Shown here piece by piece: positions 40,913 to 46,779 of a DNA stretch of 64,000 nt. The position numbers and the translations under genes were made by a program. Under the pieces are notes generated by a model, which was given only the letters and a program-made list of their open reading frames with translations, ran no database searches and had not been told where the DNA came from. The stretch is from positions 29,360,416 through 29,424,415 of the forward strand of contig CM029370.1 of NCBI GenBank assembly GCA_017165825.1, read 5' to 3'. Position 1 is the stretch's first letter. Every line of letters begins with the position of its first letter. The DNA comes from Hepsetus odoe. Its lineage: Eukaryota; Chordata; Actinopteri; Characiformes; Hepsetidae.

Positions 40913-41968
40913 GATTCTCAGGACGTACCCCATTAAAGACGTCCCGGTGGAGACGGAGGCTCTGACAGACTGGCTCTATCAGAGATTTGTAGAGAAAGAG
41001 GAACTTCTGGCCCATTTTTACCAGACAGGTGAGTCATCTGGATCTGGAGCATTCTCTTTATTTAACCCTTAAGATGCTGCGCTGAAGTGTCACTGCAGGT
41101 CACCAAGAAAAGAGTAATTTAATAATCAGAGGTTTAAAAGAGGCCAGTAAAATCAAAAGATAAATGCAGTGTATTAATGAGACGGAACGAGGAAGAAACT
41201 GAATTCCAAAATTTCCACTGGACAATGATGGAAAAATGCTCCATTAAAGCATATAATTGAATAAAAAATGATTGTGAACGAGGGTAAGGGTGCTCATTAA
41301 GCAGTATATAAATAAAAACCCTGATCTTTCAGGGCCTGAAACAATCCTGAATGTGATCAGCCAAGTAATTAGCAGCCAGTCGTACATCTTGTACATTTTT
41401 CAGCGTCCAGTATGAATTATTCAGGATGCACTTTAAATGATTCATTATCTATTATGAATTACTCCGTAATTGAAATGAATTATTCATTGACTACTCTTAA
41501 TTATTCACTATCTATGAATTATTCAATATTTAGAGTGAATCGTTTAATCTAGTTTGAATTATTCAGTTTCAACAAATTAAAGATTCAAAATCTACTTTGA
41601 ATTGTTCATTATCTACTACAGGTTTCAGTATCTACTGTAAATGATTCAAAACTTCCTCTGAATGAATTATCTAATGTCTACAGTTCAGTATGTTATATTT
41701 TTTTTAATATAAAGTATCTACTCTGAATTCAGTCTCTACTCTATTCAGTATCCTTTATCCGTTGTTCTGTAACTGTTCCGATCTGTTCCGGTTGTGTTTT
41801 GAAGGAGCCTTCCCTCCACCCAAAGGCCAGAAGCAAGCAGTTTCCCGAGAGATGACCCTTGACCCCGTGTGGCTTTGCGCTGTCCAATCGTTCGCCTTCG
41901 CCTCCGGCTACATGTGGTACAACGTCCTTCAGCACGTCTACTGCTGGTTCTTCTCCCTGCTGTGGTGA
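3497..41968 (+). CDS. lpgat1: Lysophosphatidylglycerol acyltransferase 1 (LPGAT1), 7 coding exons, 376 aa
   Basis: Spliced coding sequence is join(3497..3734, 13122..13240, 21196..21291, 21440..21719, 24314..24440, 40922..41028, 41805..41968). All introns are GT/AG and every junction keeps frame, giving 376 residues against about 370 in mammals. The family is an ER-membrane acyltransferase that moves an acyl chain from acyl-CoA onto lysophospholipids (lysophosphatidylglycerol, and in later work other lysophospholipids). The HX4D catalytic motif is NHQATGD (His101, Asp106). GDFFIRQ (145-151) is the second acyltransferase block and FPEGG (182-186) the third. Hydrophobic segments lie near residues 10-45 and 60-80, and at the C-terminus (about 340-376). 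The start is chosen because the ATG opens the conserved MAPFLEEAHRLGW N-terminus 15 nt after a splice acceptor. No frame damage is seen. Identification is secure from the whole-length match to remembered family sequence. Confidence 0.96.
3875..4087 (+). mobile_element. tRNA-derived SINE, near full length
   Basis: Begins GCAGCGGTGGTCTAG (box A-like), then a degraded box B (TTTGAATCCC), then the family body CTTGAGCAAGGTA and GTCCCCATCAC, and a CACTTTCACTTT tail. This layout defines the family in this window: tRNA-like head, conserved body with a CAGCAGGGGGCAG core in intact copies, and a GTCACTTTCACTTT 3' end. Confidence 0.88.
5930..6000 (-). repeat. Single inverted copy of a 69-bp unit also found at 63251
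   Basis: CTCCAGATCTTCCTGAAGG through CTGTACCTGAGCAG is the reverse complement of the tandem unit at 63251-63400. It lies inside a longer Tc1-like looking segment starting CAGTTCTGTGCAAAAGT at about 5853. Confidence 0.75.
6766..7308. mobile_element. Tc1-derived foldback element, copy A (complete)
   Basis: Flanked by TA on the left and CA, a mutated TA, on the right. The ends are inverted CAGTACTGTGCAAAGG sequences. The inverted similarity continues for about 205 bp (6766-6970 against 7103-7308) around a 132-bp spacer. Both arms encode the Tc1 transposase C-terminus: CASVPRRTDAVLKAKGGHTKY-stop on the + strand and CASVPRRTDAGLKVKGRNTRY-stop on the - strand. No complete transposase is present, so it would be mobilised in trans if at all. 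Confidence 0.85.
10418..10441. repeat. (GTT)n microsatellite
   Basis: Eight GTT units, apparently uninterrupted, within lpgat1 intron 1. Confidence 0.9.
10539..10886. repeat. Dispersed 300-bp repeat, copy 1
   Basis: The reverse complement of this block recurs at 51755-52058, with shared landmarks such as CTCTGAAGGACGTCTGGAGC, CTACTAGTTCTCCATCACGG and GTTGGGAAGGTG. No terminal repeats or coding capacity were recognised. Confidence 0.8.
12054..12254 (+). mobile_element. tRNA-derived SINE copy
   Basis: Head GGGGCAGCAGTGGTCTAG, body AAGGTACCATCCCCATCAC, tail AGTCACTTTCACTG. Box B is mutated to GTTTGTATCCC. Confidence 0.88.
12373..12400. repeat. (CA)n microsatellite
   Basis: Pure CA tract of 14 units in intron 1. 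Confidence 0.92.
13122..13240 (+). CDS. lpgat1: lpgat1 coding exon 2 (residues 80-119), catalytic HX4D
   Basis: Encodes VTEWGDD through NHQATGDVCTLMMCLQDKGT. It contains the catalytic histidine and aspartate of the acyltransferase fold. Entered in phase 1 after TTCTTCAG and left in phase 0 at GTAAGA. Confidence 0.95.
13311..13712 (+). mobile_element. Non-LTR retrotransposon 3' tail, copy 1
   Basis: Encodes a damaged reverse-transcriptase-ORF C-terminus. Recognisable blocks are LCWFGRVQRRDKEYI, then RRGRTKRRFMDAVRENM. It ends ATCCGCTGTGGAGACACCTAACGG-type sequence, the shared 3' end of this family, which in other copies runs into (GAA)n. It is 5' truncated, like all other copies here. The clade is not decided. 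Confidence 0.8.
13973..14231 (-). mobile_element. Non-LTR retrotransposon 3' tail, copy 2
   Basis: Inverted tail starting at the 3' end (CAACTCCCGTTTAGGGGTCA). It carries an internal ATT trinucleotide expansion at about 14092-14110. Confidence 0.78.
14936..15091. mobile_element. Short-TIR nonautonomous element, second copy
   Basis: Inverted ends GTGGTGGTGAGCAGAACCAG and GTCTGGTTCCGTTCACAACC enclose about 115 bp without coding potential. Same family as 2612-2863 but internally different. Confidence 0.55.
15345..15822 (+). mobile_element. Non-LTR retrotransposon 3' tail, copy 3 (long open segment)
   Basis: A 148-codon open frame ends in RLRWFGRVQRREEDYIGRRM, PKRRFMDVVREDMQVV and a stop at the conserved CTGCTGTGGCGACCCCTAA. 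It is followed by GGGAGCAGCTGAAAGAAGAA and a (GAA)n tail. This copy defines the 3' end best. Confidence 0.85.
16396..16625 (-). mobile_element. Rearranged retrotransposon tail fragments
   Basis: A short + strand piece (16396-16443, CTCAGGTTGGACGCTTTTGAG) abuts an inverted piece (about 16447-16625, AGCTGGTCTCACTACC to TCACTCCTGTCACTC), both from the same family. The orientation change indicates a 5' inversion or two insertions. Confidence 0.65.
17778..17986 (+). mobile_element. tRNA-derived SINE copy with intact box B
   Basis: GGGGCAGCGGTGGTCCAG head, GGTTCGAATCCC box B, CCTTGAGCAAGGTACCGTCC body and an ACTTTCACTTCAG tail. Confidence 0.9.
18700..18860 (-). mobile_element. tRNA-derived SINE copy, inverted
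   Basis: Runs on the + strand from GGTGAAAGTG through ACAGGGGGCAGATAT and CTACCTTGCTCAAGG to CAAAACACTAGTGG. The tRNA-like head is truncated. Confidence 0.8.
19105..19157. repeat. Fragment of a teleost 3'-end repeat motif
   Basis: CTTTGGATAAAAGCATCTGC followed by TAAAAGAATAAATG. This motif is frequent at 3' ends of teleost SINE/LINE families, and an inverted relative is at 24699-24740. Confidence 0.6.
19667..19880 (+). mobile_element. tRNA-derived SINE copy
   Basis: GGGGCAACGGTGGTCTGG head, internal deletion around box B, CCTTGAGCAAGGTTC body and AGTCACTTTCACTTTT tail. Confidence 0.87.
20700..21075 (+). pseudogene. Degenerate Tc1-like transposase segment
   Basis: Broken frames retain blocks resembling the second half of a Tc1-type transposase: FADQVPPLMV, an FQQ/NT region, and IQNLWNKLVPSMYSPPKLQVLKDLEP split by frameshifts. 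The match is to the IEHLWD...LQDLKDLL segment of the family, recalled from knowledge. It is inactive. Confidence 0.65.
21196..21291 (+). CDS. lpgat1: lpgat1 coding exon 3 (residues 120-151)
   Basis: A 96-nt, phase 0/0 exon encoding VVRKMMWLMDHVFKYTNFG to GDFFIRQ, the second conserved acyltransferase block with its arginine. It could be skipped without breaking the frame, but the protein would lose this block. Confidence 0.95.
21440..21719 (+). CDS. lpgat1: lpgat1 coding exon 4 (residues 152-244), FPEGG block
   Basis: Follows a short 148-nt intron. Encodes the RDRKWIVLFPEGGFLRKR stretch that forms the third acyltransferase motif, then a variable linker (about 235-250) before the conserved KGLQW region. 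Ends in phase 1 at GTAACG. Confidence 0.95.
23768..24036 (+). mobile_element. tRNA-derived SINE with internal GT expansion
   Basis: GAGCAGCAGTGGT head, GAGTTCGAATCGC box B, CCCTCGAGCAAGGTTCCGTC body. The short GT-rich stretch present in other copies is expanded here to 70 nt (23917-23986). Confidence 0.88.
23917..23986. repeat. (GT)35 microsatellite inside a SINE
   Basis: Uninterrupted GT run of 70 nt located at the GTGTGTGT part of the SINE body. Confidence 0.95.
24314..24440 (+). CDS. lpgat1: lpgat1 coding exon 5 (residues 245-286)
   Basis: Encodes KPKGLQWVVDVTIAYPNAKP through THVHY, matching the strongly conserved mid-C-terminal part of LPGAT1. Entered in phase 1 and left in phase 2 at GTGAGT. 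Confidence 0.95.
24555..24690 (+). mobile_element. Degraded tRNA-derived SINE fragment
   Basis: Recognised by GGGTTCGAATCCCAGGCCAG and ATCAAGGTACCGTCC, just 3' of lpgat1 coding exon 5. The head and tail are lost. Confidence 0.7.
24699..24855. repeat. Teleost interspersed repeat (TTTAGCAGATGCTCTTATCC motif)
   Basis: Contains GGCATTTAGCAGATGCTC and TTATCCAGAGTG followed by GGGATTGAACCTGGGACC. This arrangement is widely repeated in fish genomes, but I cannot assign the family name from sequence alone. A smaller piece of it lies at 52651-52673. Confidence 0.6.
25600..26590. repeat. Minisatellite, about 39-48 bp unit
   Basis: Unit core CCTCACCGTCGCCCTCTAAA plus a variable CTAAACCTCAAATAAA part. 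Eleven nearly identical units lie between 25977 and 26480, with one more after a SINE fragment (at about 26555). Upstream copies from about 25600 are progressively diverged. Length variation comes from gain or loss of TAAA blocks. Confidence 0.9.
26490..26534 (-). mobile_element. SINE head fragment inside the minisatellite
   Basis: ACCCTAACCACTAGGCCACC followed by GCTGCCCC is the inverted tRNA-like head of the SINE family, embedded between repeat units. Confidence 0.75.
27435..27477. repeat. Perfect 20-bp hairpin with 3-bp loop
   Basis: CTGTGTGTGTGTTTACATAC (27435-27454), loop GCA, then its exact reverse complement to 27477. It directly abuts the truncated left end of Tc1 foldback copy B. 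Confidence 0.9.
27478..27985. mobile_element. Tc1-derived foldback element, copy B (left end lost)
   Basis: Starts inside the left TIR (AAATGCTGTAAACAGAACGC) and ends with CTTTGCACAGTGCTG then TA. It keeps both arms and the spacer. The outermost about 33 bp of the left TIR is replaced by the GT hairpin. Confidence 0.82.
28566..28630. repeat. (CT)n microsatellite
   Basis: CT tract with occasional CG interruptions. Confidence 0.9.
28893..29072 (+). mobile_element. tRNA-derived SINE copy, head truncated
   Basis: Begins at box B (ATTCGAATCCC), then CTTGATCAAGGTACCGTC, CTGCCCCCTGCTGG at 28981-28994, and an AGTCACTTTCACTTCAC tail. Confidence 0.86.
29825..30609. mobile_element. Tc1-derived foldback element, copy C, interrupted by a SINE
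   Basis: TA-flanked on both sides (29823-29824 and 30610-30611). TIRs begin CAGTACTGTGCAAAGG and end TTGCACAGTCCTG. Without the nested SINE it is about 530 bp, close to copy A. Confidence 0.85.
30140..30388 (-). mobile_element. tRNA-derived SINE nested in the Tc1 foldback element
   Basis: Full-length inverted copy running from AGTGAAAGTGACAACC to CTAGACCACCGCTGCCCC. It is flanked by a 5-bp direct repeat AACAA (30135-30139 and 30389-30393), which fits a target-site duplication within the host element. Confidence 0.88.
31228..31600 (-). mobile_element. Non-LTR retrotransposon 3' tail, copy 5
   Basis: Inverted, beginning at its 3' end with CTTCTTCTTTCGGCCGCTCC and continuing to GTCTGTCACAAATCAGA. 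Multiple frame breaks. Confidence 0.8.
31657..31839 (-). mobile_element. tRNA-derived SINE copy, inverted
   Basis: TCCTCTGCATTTAACCCATG, GCAGCAGTGGGCAGC, TGCCTTGCTCAAGGGTACC and GGGAATCGAACCCAC (box B complement) in order. The tail half is missing. Confidence 0.86.
32341..32612 (+). mobile_element. Non-LTR retrotransposon 3' tail, copy 6
   Basis: AGAGGGACAGCTCAGGTTGG, GGACATGTCCAGAGGAGAG and a GAAAGAAGAAGAAAG tail. Small deletions break the frame. Confidence 0.76.
32779..32813. repeat. (GT)n microsatellite
   Basis: Pure GT tract in lpgat1 intron 5. Confidence 0.92.
33510..33858 (+). mobile_element. Tc1-derived element, copy D, with longer transposase remnant
   Basis: Both TIR ends are missing and replaced by AT/GT microsatellite. 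Unlike copies A-C, the + strand reads 49 residues of transposase C-terminus: EEATSTEDLCSVLQDVWNDR, then PAEFLQKPCASVPRRTDAVS and KAKGGHTKY with TGA at 33775-33777. The left arm still carries the inverted terminal segment (about 33510-33617). Confidence 0.82.
33881..33907. repeat. (GT)n microsatellite
   Basis: Adjoins the truncated right end of Tc1 copy D. Confidence 0.88.
34744..34976 (-). mobile_element. tRNA-derived SINE copy, inverted
   Basis: Carries the clearest CCAGCAGGGGGCAG core at 34812-34825, then GGTACCTTGATCAA and CTAGACCACTGCTGCCCC. Near full length. Confidence 0.87.
35844..36091 (-). mobile_element. tRNA-derived SINE copy, inverted, full length
   Basis: AGTGAAAGTGACTATTC tail complement, GCAGCAGGGGGCAGC core, ACTTGCTCAAGGGTACC body and a head complement ending ACCACTA. 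It is closely similar to the nested copy at 30140. Confidence 0.88.
36155..36238 (+). mobile_element. SINE body fragment
   Basis: GGGCCAATAGGTACTAC, AGCACTGCTCCCCGGGTG and CTGCCCCCTGCTGGGG only. Confidence 0.72.
37073..37235 (+). mobile_element. tRNA-derived SINE copy
   Basis: GCAGCGGTGGTCTGAAGG head (short deletion after box A), GAGTTCAAATCCC box B, CCTTGAGCAAGGAACC body. Confidence 0.85.
37572..37765 (+). mobile_element. tRNA-derived SINE copy, head truncated
   Basis: Starts just before GGGTTCGAATCCCAGACC, has CTTGAGCAAGGTACCGTCC and ends ACTTTCACTTCACTT. Confidence 0.86.
38321..38780 (+). mobile_element. Non-LTR retrotransposon 3' tail, copy 7
   Basis: Begins AGTAACGGCGAGTGCGG (also present in the copy at 45525) and ends CTGCTGTGGCACGTCAACAG. 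The frame is broken several times. Confidence 0.8.
38836..39066 (-). mobile_element. tRNA-derived SINE copy, inverted
   Basis: AAAGTGAAAGTCAAATG, GTGCACCAGGGGGACAGC, TACCTTGCTCAAAGGTAC and GAGACCACCGCTGCCC. Confidence 0.86.
40010..40510. repeat. Degenerate minisatellite, about 24-bp unit
   Basis: Recurring GACTATGACTGAGCTAA and CCCGACTTTGAC variants. In one frame (40272-40484) it reads an eight-residue pattern such as PTMTELNP. It is highly diverged, without a start context or known domain, so it is treated as noncoding repeat. Confidence 0.75.
40874..40912 (+). repeat. TCTG/TC microsatellite forming an exon acceptor tract
   Basis: Ends 10 nt before coding exon 6 of lpgat1 and supplies its polypyrimidine tract. 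Confidence 0.9.
40922..41028 (+). CDS. lpgat1: lpgat1 coding exon 6 (residues 287-322)
   Basis: Lies 16.5 kb from the previous exon. Encodes RTYPIKDVPVETEALTDWLY to HFYQT. The polypyrimidine tract of its acceptor is a TCTG microsatellite (40874-40912). Ends in phase 1 at GTGAGT. Confidence 0.95.
41400..41760. repeat. Degenerate AT-rich minisatellite in lpgat1 intron 6
   Basis: Repeats of the theme CAGTATCTACTCTGAATTAT and its variants (TATTCA, TCTACT) with period of about 20-26 bp, ending 45 bp before the last coding exon. Confidence 0.7.
41805..41968 (+). CDS. lpgat1: lpgat1 last coding exon (residues 323-376)
   Basis: Encodes GAFPPPKGQKQAVSREMT followed by a C-terminal hydrophobic, aromatic-rich segment ending FFSLLW and TGA at 41966-41968. 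This segment matches the C-terminal membrane helix of the mammalian enzyme. Confidence 0.95.
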
Positions 41969-42185
41969 GGAAGACGGAGAGGAAGAGAGGGAGCAGCGTG
42001 GAGGATGAAGAAGGAATAAAAGGATAAAAGGGGGCCATCGCTGCTGACCTTGAGCTGACCTTGGATCTGTTGGACAGCGTCTTCGCTCAGTGGACAGCAG
42101 GACGGACGGACATTCGCAAAAGCGATGCAAAGCAGCATCTGCAATGTTGAATTTGATCCTAAATCCCAACCTCCAACCTGTCTGG

Positions 42186-42187
<2 letters not shown>

Positions 42188-42228
<41 letters not shown>
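42188..42228. repeat. (CA)n microsatellite in lpgat1 3' UTR
   Basis: About 20 CA units. Confidence 0.93.
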
Positions 42229-42230
<2 letters not shown>

Positions 42231-42952
42231 CCGCCCTGCAGTAGACATTCATGTCCACCATTTCAATATGTAAGAGAAAAAGAAACCTGTTTACACACAC
42301 ACGCACACACACATGCATACATACATATATATTCTATATTATGCACGTCTCAATGTTTACTCATGCACATGCGGACACACTTTTTTTTTTTTTTTTTTTT
42401 TTTTTTAAGTCTACAATCAAAAATTAGGCTCAGGAAATAAGCCAGATATAGTTTCTGACATTTTTACCCCTTTTAGATTTTTTTTTTTCTTTTTTTCTGC
42501 CATGGGTTACACTAACCTCCTCTTCTTTACACGGACCTACTGAGAAGAGTTTCCAAAGGATGCTTTTATTTTTTCCTGTTATTTTTTTTATTTTTTTTTT
42601 ACCCTGACTGAACAGACTGAAACGGACGAGGGGAACCGCCACCCAAGCCCACAGGTCGTCCCCCAGACTTTCATTGCACTATCGATCCGTATCGCCTGTC
42701 CTGTATTTGTGGAAACAGCCTTGCTGTGTGCGTTGCGATCACTAGATTTTGTTTCTCTTTTCTTTGTCGGTGTCGTTTGTCTCGTGTGTCGTCCGTGCGC
42801 AGAGTTCTTCGTGTCTGTGTGTAGACAGTATTGCGAGAGCCGACTGAATGGTTGTCCATGTTTACAACGGCCGCCCGTGGGACAGAGGACGCGGAGACGA
42901 GATGATGACTGATGGCTAACTGCTAGGGGACCTCATTCATTCCCCTTTACCC

Positions 42953-42954
<2 letters not shown>

Positions 42955-43008
<54 letters not shown>
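42955..43008. repeat. (CA)n microsatellite in lpgat1 3' UTR
   Basis: About 27 uninterrupted CA units, 140 bp before the first AATAAA. Confidence 0.93.
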
Positions 43009-43010
<2 letters not shown>

Positions 43011-45524
43011 CAGTACACTCTGAACTGCTAATAGGAAAAATTACGCGCCCTCCCTCGCCGTAGTCTAAATATATTTTGATGTTTTACAGATATAATTAAG
43101 CCATATGCTTAGGGTCTGAGTGCTGACGGGGGATCTTACCGGTTTCAAAAAATAAAAGACTCTTCTGACTGAATGAAAAACTGAATAATGTTGAAATGCA
43201 GCAAATGGGGGGGGGAGGAGACAAATTTAGGCTTACAGGTGTCATTACTGTAAATTTCTAACAGCATAACCTGCCGAAGTGTGCGTGACAGTCGACTTTT
43301 TTTTTTTTTATTTTATTTTTTAGATGCCTATAATTGTCGGATTGCTGTACGTTATATCAGAGTGTTGGCAAAAAATCACTGTTTATTGATTCTTTTAATT
43401 TTGTTTTCTGTCCTCCCGATTTTGTTCAGTCTTGTACATAAAAGCAGAGGTAGAGTCCGCGTGTGTGACGCCAGCGCTGCAGTCCGATGACGCTTGGAGT
43501 TGTTTTTAGTTTTTGAAATATCATGAATGTTTATGAAAGCGATAACAATAGACCTCACATACATCTGGTGTTTTCTAGACATCTCTCTCCATACCTGGGT
43601 GCATCTGCATCCTTTATTTTCTAATTTTGGAGCTGATTTAGGAACCAAAGCAGCAGTGGCGTCCACAAAGCTTCACTTGACCAATGGCTGTTGCCTGTGT
43701 CTGTCATGTTACTGCAGTTTGTTTTTTAAAAAAAAAAAAAAATCCAAATGTACTCCCCTAACTTCAAATCTAGGAAAATAAATATGTATGGATGTCTTTC
43801 CACTGCCACCAGGTCCCGAGTCCCACTGTACTGGTGTACAGCCTGCTTTGACGTTGTTTTGGGACGTCCTGGTATCTTGTTTTCCAGCGACGGTAAACCC
43901 AGACAAGACGCTGCGATTGCTGTTTAAACGATATGGTACCGTGACTGCAGTTGTGGGGCTTTTCCCCAAAATAAAGAAATAGCATCTTCTTGCCATTTAA
44001 TCAGACGACAGTGACCCAATCAATCCCGATTGTGGGTGGAGACATCACGGTTTTCTTGCCCGCACAGGTCCGGTTCTGTTAGGGCTCCATTTATTTGAGA
44101 TTAAAAAAGAAAAACACTTTGGTGTACGGCTCTGGTAGGCTTGGTTCCTGGTGCCAGTGGAAAAGCCCCATGACTCATTCGTCTGTGCAGCATCTCAGAC
44201 TTGCTTGTGTGGTTCAGTTTCACCAAATTCATAGGAACAGTAGCTGCCGGCGCTTTTGCTTTTAGCCCTGAAGCCTGGAGTCCATATTTGTAGATACAAG
44301 AGGGTCGTAAAGCGACAGAAACCACGTGAGCAAGGCTCTCAGACGGCTGATCGCCGTACATGGACGTCTGTGTTTGAATGAGGGGGAGTTGAAGTGGGAT
44401 CTGTCTGAAAAATGGAAGATTCTTTATTACTGCAGGACGTTTAGGAGAGCAATTTGCAGTAGAACCGCCCGGCTCTAAATGGGACCTGCTTCCATCGCGT
44501 TGAGATGTTTCTCTCAAACTCATGACCATGTTTAGGCCTTTCGCCTGTCCAGTGACAGGAACAGGAAAGGGGAGCTTTTTTGGTTTTGGATGGGGGGACT
44601 GTTTAAAAGGGATTTGGGGAGCAGTCCAGCAATAACGAGACGTCCGCGTCTGCATCCCGCTACACCAGTGAGTAGATTGTAACGGTCGTTTCCTAACCAT
44701 TGTCATCCTGTGGGAAAGCTTTTTTTTTTTTTTTTTTTTTTTTTTCTTTTTCTGTTTCTTCCCACCCCCAGCTTGCTGAAGACTGAAATGATGCAGGGAC
44801 GCTTCATAGCCGGAAAATTGCGGAAAGCATTCGAGGCAGGCTGGGAAACGTGCTGGCACTTTCGACCAATCCGAGAAGGGAAGGAGAGACCAGTCCGCGT
44901 TCTGTCGTCACCGTCTTTCCATTGGGAGAGACGAAGGGGGCAGTTTTAGGGTTTTTTTTTTTTTTCTTGTGGGGGAACAGGGTGGGTGGGATTAGGAATT
45001 TTAACATATTGCTCCAGATGGGTCTTTAGTTTTTATTTTATACTCCTACCCCCCTCTCCCTCCACCCTTCCCCAGCTATTTTACGACACAGGATTTAATT
45101 GTGCTGGAATAAAAACGATAAATATCAACGAAGCGTCTGAGTGACTGCATTGGGGCTGATTTTGGATTTTTTACTTTTATTTATTCATTTATTTTAAAGT
45201 GCTCTACCTTCAAACAGCGAAAATGAAAGTATTTAAATTTTTTAATTTAATTTTTGTTCTGCATATGTGGACATGATCTCTGAGGTTAACAGGACCGTGA
45301 TCTGTGTGTGAGGAAGAGGAAGGTCTTGCTGCACGGCTGCTGATGGAGGTTTAGAAACAGGCCTGTCTCCACTCGTTAACCCTTCTGAGATGGGGACCAA
45401 ACTGACACCCTCATTTATTCCTTTATTAAGTGAAGAGTTGATTCTACAGTATAAATAACGTTATCGTCCAACAAAAAATGACTTTTTGAGGTTAACGTGG
45501 CAGCTTTTTGTTGAGCTTGAGTGC

Positions 45525-46072
45525 GAACGAAAGGGAGAACCTGGAAGGTGAAGATCTGGAGGAGTTTAAATACTTTTGGTCAACAATTGAGTAACGGCGA
45601 GTGTGGAAGAGAGGAGAAGAGAGTGCAGGCTGGTTGGAATGGGTGGAGAAGAGTGATGAGTGATCTGTTACAGATTGGTATCAGCAAGAGTGAAAGAAAA
45701 GGTTTACTGGGTGGTAGTGAGACCAGCATTGTCATATGGTTTGGAGACGGTGAAAAGACAGGAGGCGGAGCTGGAGGTGTCGGGAGGTAAAGAGGACGAG
45801 GATAGACAGGATTAGAAATGAGTATATTAGAGGGACAGATCAGGTTAGATGTTTTAGGGACAAAGTTAGAGAAGCGAGACTGTTGGACATGTCCAGAGGA
45901 GAGACGAGGATCATATCGGGAGGAGGATGTTGAAGATGGAGCTGCCAGGAGAAAGGAGAAGAGGAAGACCAAAGAGGAGGTTTATGGACGTGGTGAGAGA
46001 GGACATGCAGAGGACAGGAAGAAATGGAGATCTGCTGCAGAGACACCTAATGAGCACAGCTGGAAGGAGAAG
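45525..46072 (+). mobile_element. Non-LTR retrotransposon 3' tail, copy 8 (longest 5' extent)
   Basis: Starts further upstream than the other copies, with GGAGTTTAAATACTTTTGG and a GAGTAACGGCGAGTG segment. It then carries AGAGGGACAGATCAGGTTAG and RRGRPKRRFMDVVREDMQ coding remnants, with frameshifts. Confidence 0.82.
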
Positions 46073-46201
46073 ACAACACGGTTCCCCCTGGACCATCGCG
46101 CTGCTCATAAGACAACTTGGATCCTGATTTTTAACCACACAAGCGAAGACAATTACCAGAGGACATTCAGTCGACACAGAGCAGAGACTGTTTTGCTAAT
46201 A

Positions 46202-46342
46202 CTTGAGTAAGGTACCGTCCCCATCACTTAGCAGCAGGGGGCAGCTATGAAAGCTGCTCGGGGAGCAGTTACGGGGACGGTACCTTGCTCAAGGGTACCT
46301 CAGGGCAACCTACTGGTAAGGGGTTTGAACCCACAATCTTCC
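46202..46342 (-). mobile_element. Foldback pair of SINE fragments
   Basis: A + strand piece (46202-46228, TTGAGTAAGGTACCGTCC) runs directly into an inverted piece (46229-46342, AGCAGCAGGGGGCAGC, CCTTGCTCAAGGGTACC). The same body segment is therefore present in both orientations. Confidence 0.78.
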
Positions 46343-46446
46343 GTTTAAAAGCTGATCTTAGAGGAGGAGAGTGTTAAAAAGGAAAATATGGAGTTTGTGT
46401 TTGGACACACGGTTGAGACCCGGATGAGCGCGCTGTCCCTTTAAAT

Positions 46447-46683
46447 CGACGTCACCCACTTTGAGTTCCGTTGGTGTTACTAGGCAACGGGCGACCGCTC
46501 TCAGCCAATGGCATCAGCGCTGGGCTTGCGAGCTCAGCCAATCAGATCGCAGATTTTGCGTGGCCGTTTTAAACCGGTGCAAGCCGTTGTAAACAGACGC
46601 GGCGCTACTTCAGCAAAAACGTTTTCCGTCTAAGGTTGAAACACGTTAAAAAGTCGCTTTTTTAGAGCAGGACTGCGCTGAGA
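46447..46683 (+). promoter_or_regulatory. nek2: nek2 proximal promoter
   Basis: Contains ACGTCA (CRE half-site, 46449-46454), an RFX-type X-box GTTACTAGGCAAC (46476-46488), CCAAT boxes at 46505-46509 and 46538-46542 (33 bp apart) and TTTTAAA (46567-46573) about 28 bp further on. Paired CCAAT boxes with a downstream TTTGAA/TTTAAA-type CHR are the classic layout of G2/M genes controlled by NF-Y and the DREAM complex. Functional use is inferred. Confidence 0.65.
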
Positions 46684-46779
46684 ATGCCTTCCCACACGGA
46701 GCAGTACGAGGTGCTGGGCACTATCGGCTCCGGCTCCTACGGAAAGTGCCAGAAAATACGGAGGAAATCGGACGGAAAG
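46684..46779 (+). CDS. nek2: nek2 exon 1 (residues 1-32)
   Basis: Encodes MPSHTEQYEVLGTIGSGSYG to RRKSDGK. The ATG is the first in frame and matches the family N-terminus. Phase 0 donor GTACAC. Confidence 0.96.

Larger units (their letters stand above)
24441..40921 (+). other. lpgat1: lpgat1 intron 5 (16.5 kb, repeat-dense)
   Basis: The largest intron. It holds at least ten SINE copies, three Tc1 foldback copies (27478, 29825, 33510), three LINE tails (31228, 32341, 38321), two minisatellites (25600-26590 and 40010-40510) and several GT/CT tracts. Segments without recognised repeats (for example 26850-27200, 28640-28860, 39310-39780) show no open exon. Confidence 0.85.
41969..45113 (+). other. 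lpgat1: Probable lpgat1 3' UTR with three candidate poly(A) signals
   Basis: AATAAA hexamers lie at 43151-43156, 43970-43975 and 45108-45113. The stretch has two long CA tracts (42188-42228 and 42955-43008) and several poly-T runs. It has no SINE or LINE insertion, unlike everything around it, which suggests it is constrained transcribed sequence. The true end is inferred, not shown. Confidence 0.6.
45114..46400. other. Spacer between lpgat1 and nek2
   Basis: Unique AT-rich DNA to about 45520, then a LINE tail (45525-46072) and SINE pieces (46202-46342). No gene is recognised. Confidence 0.75.
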
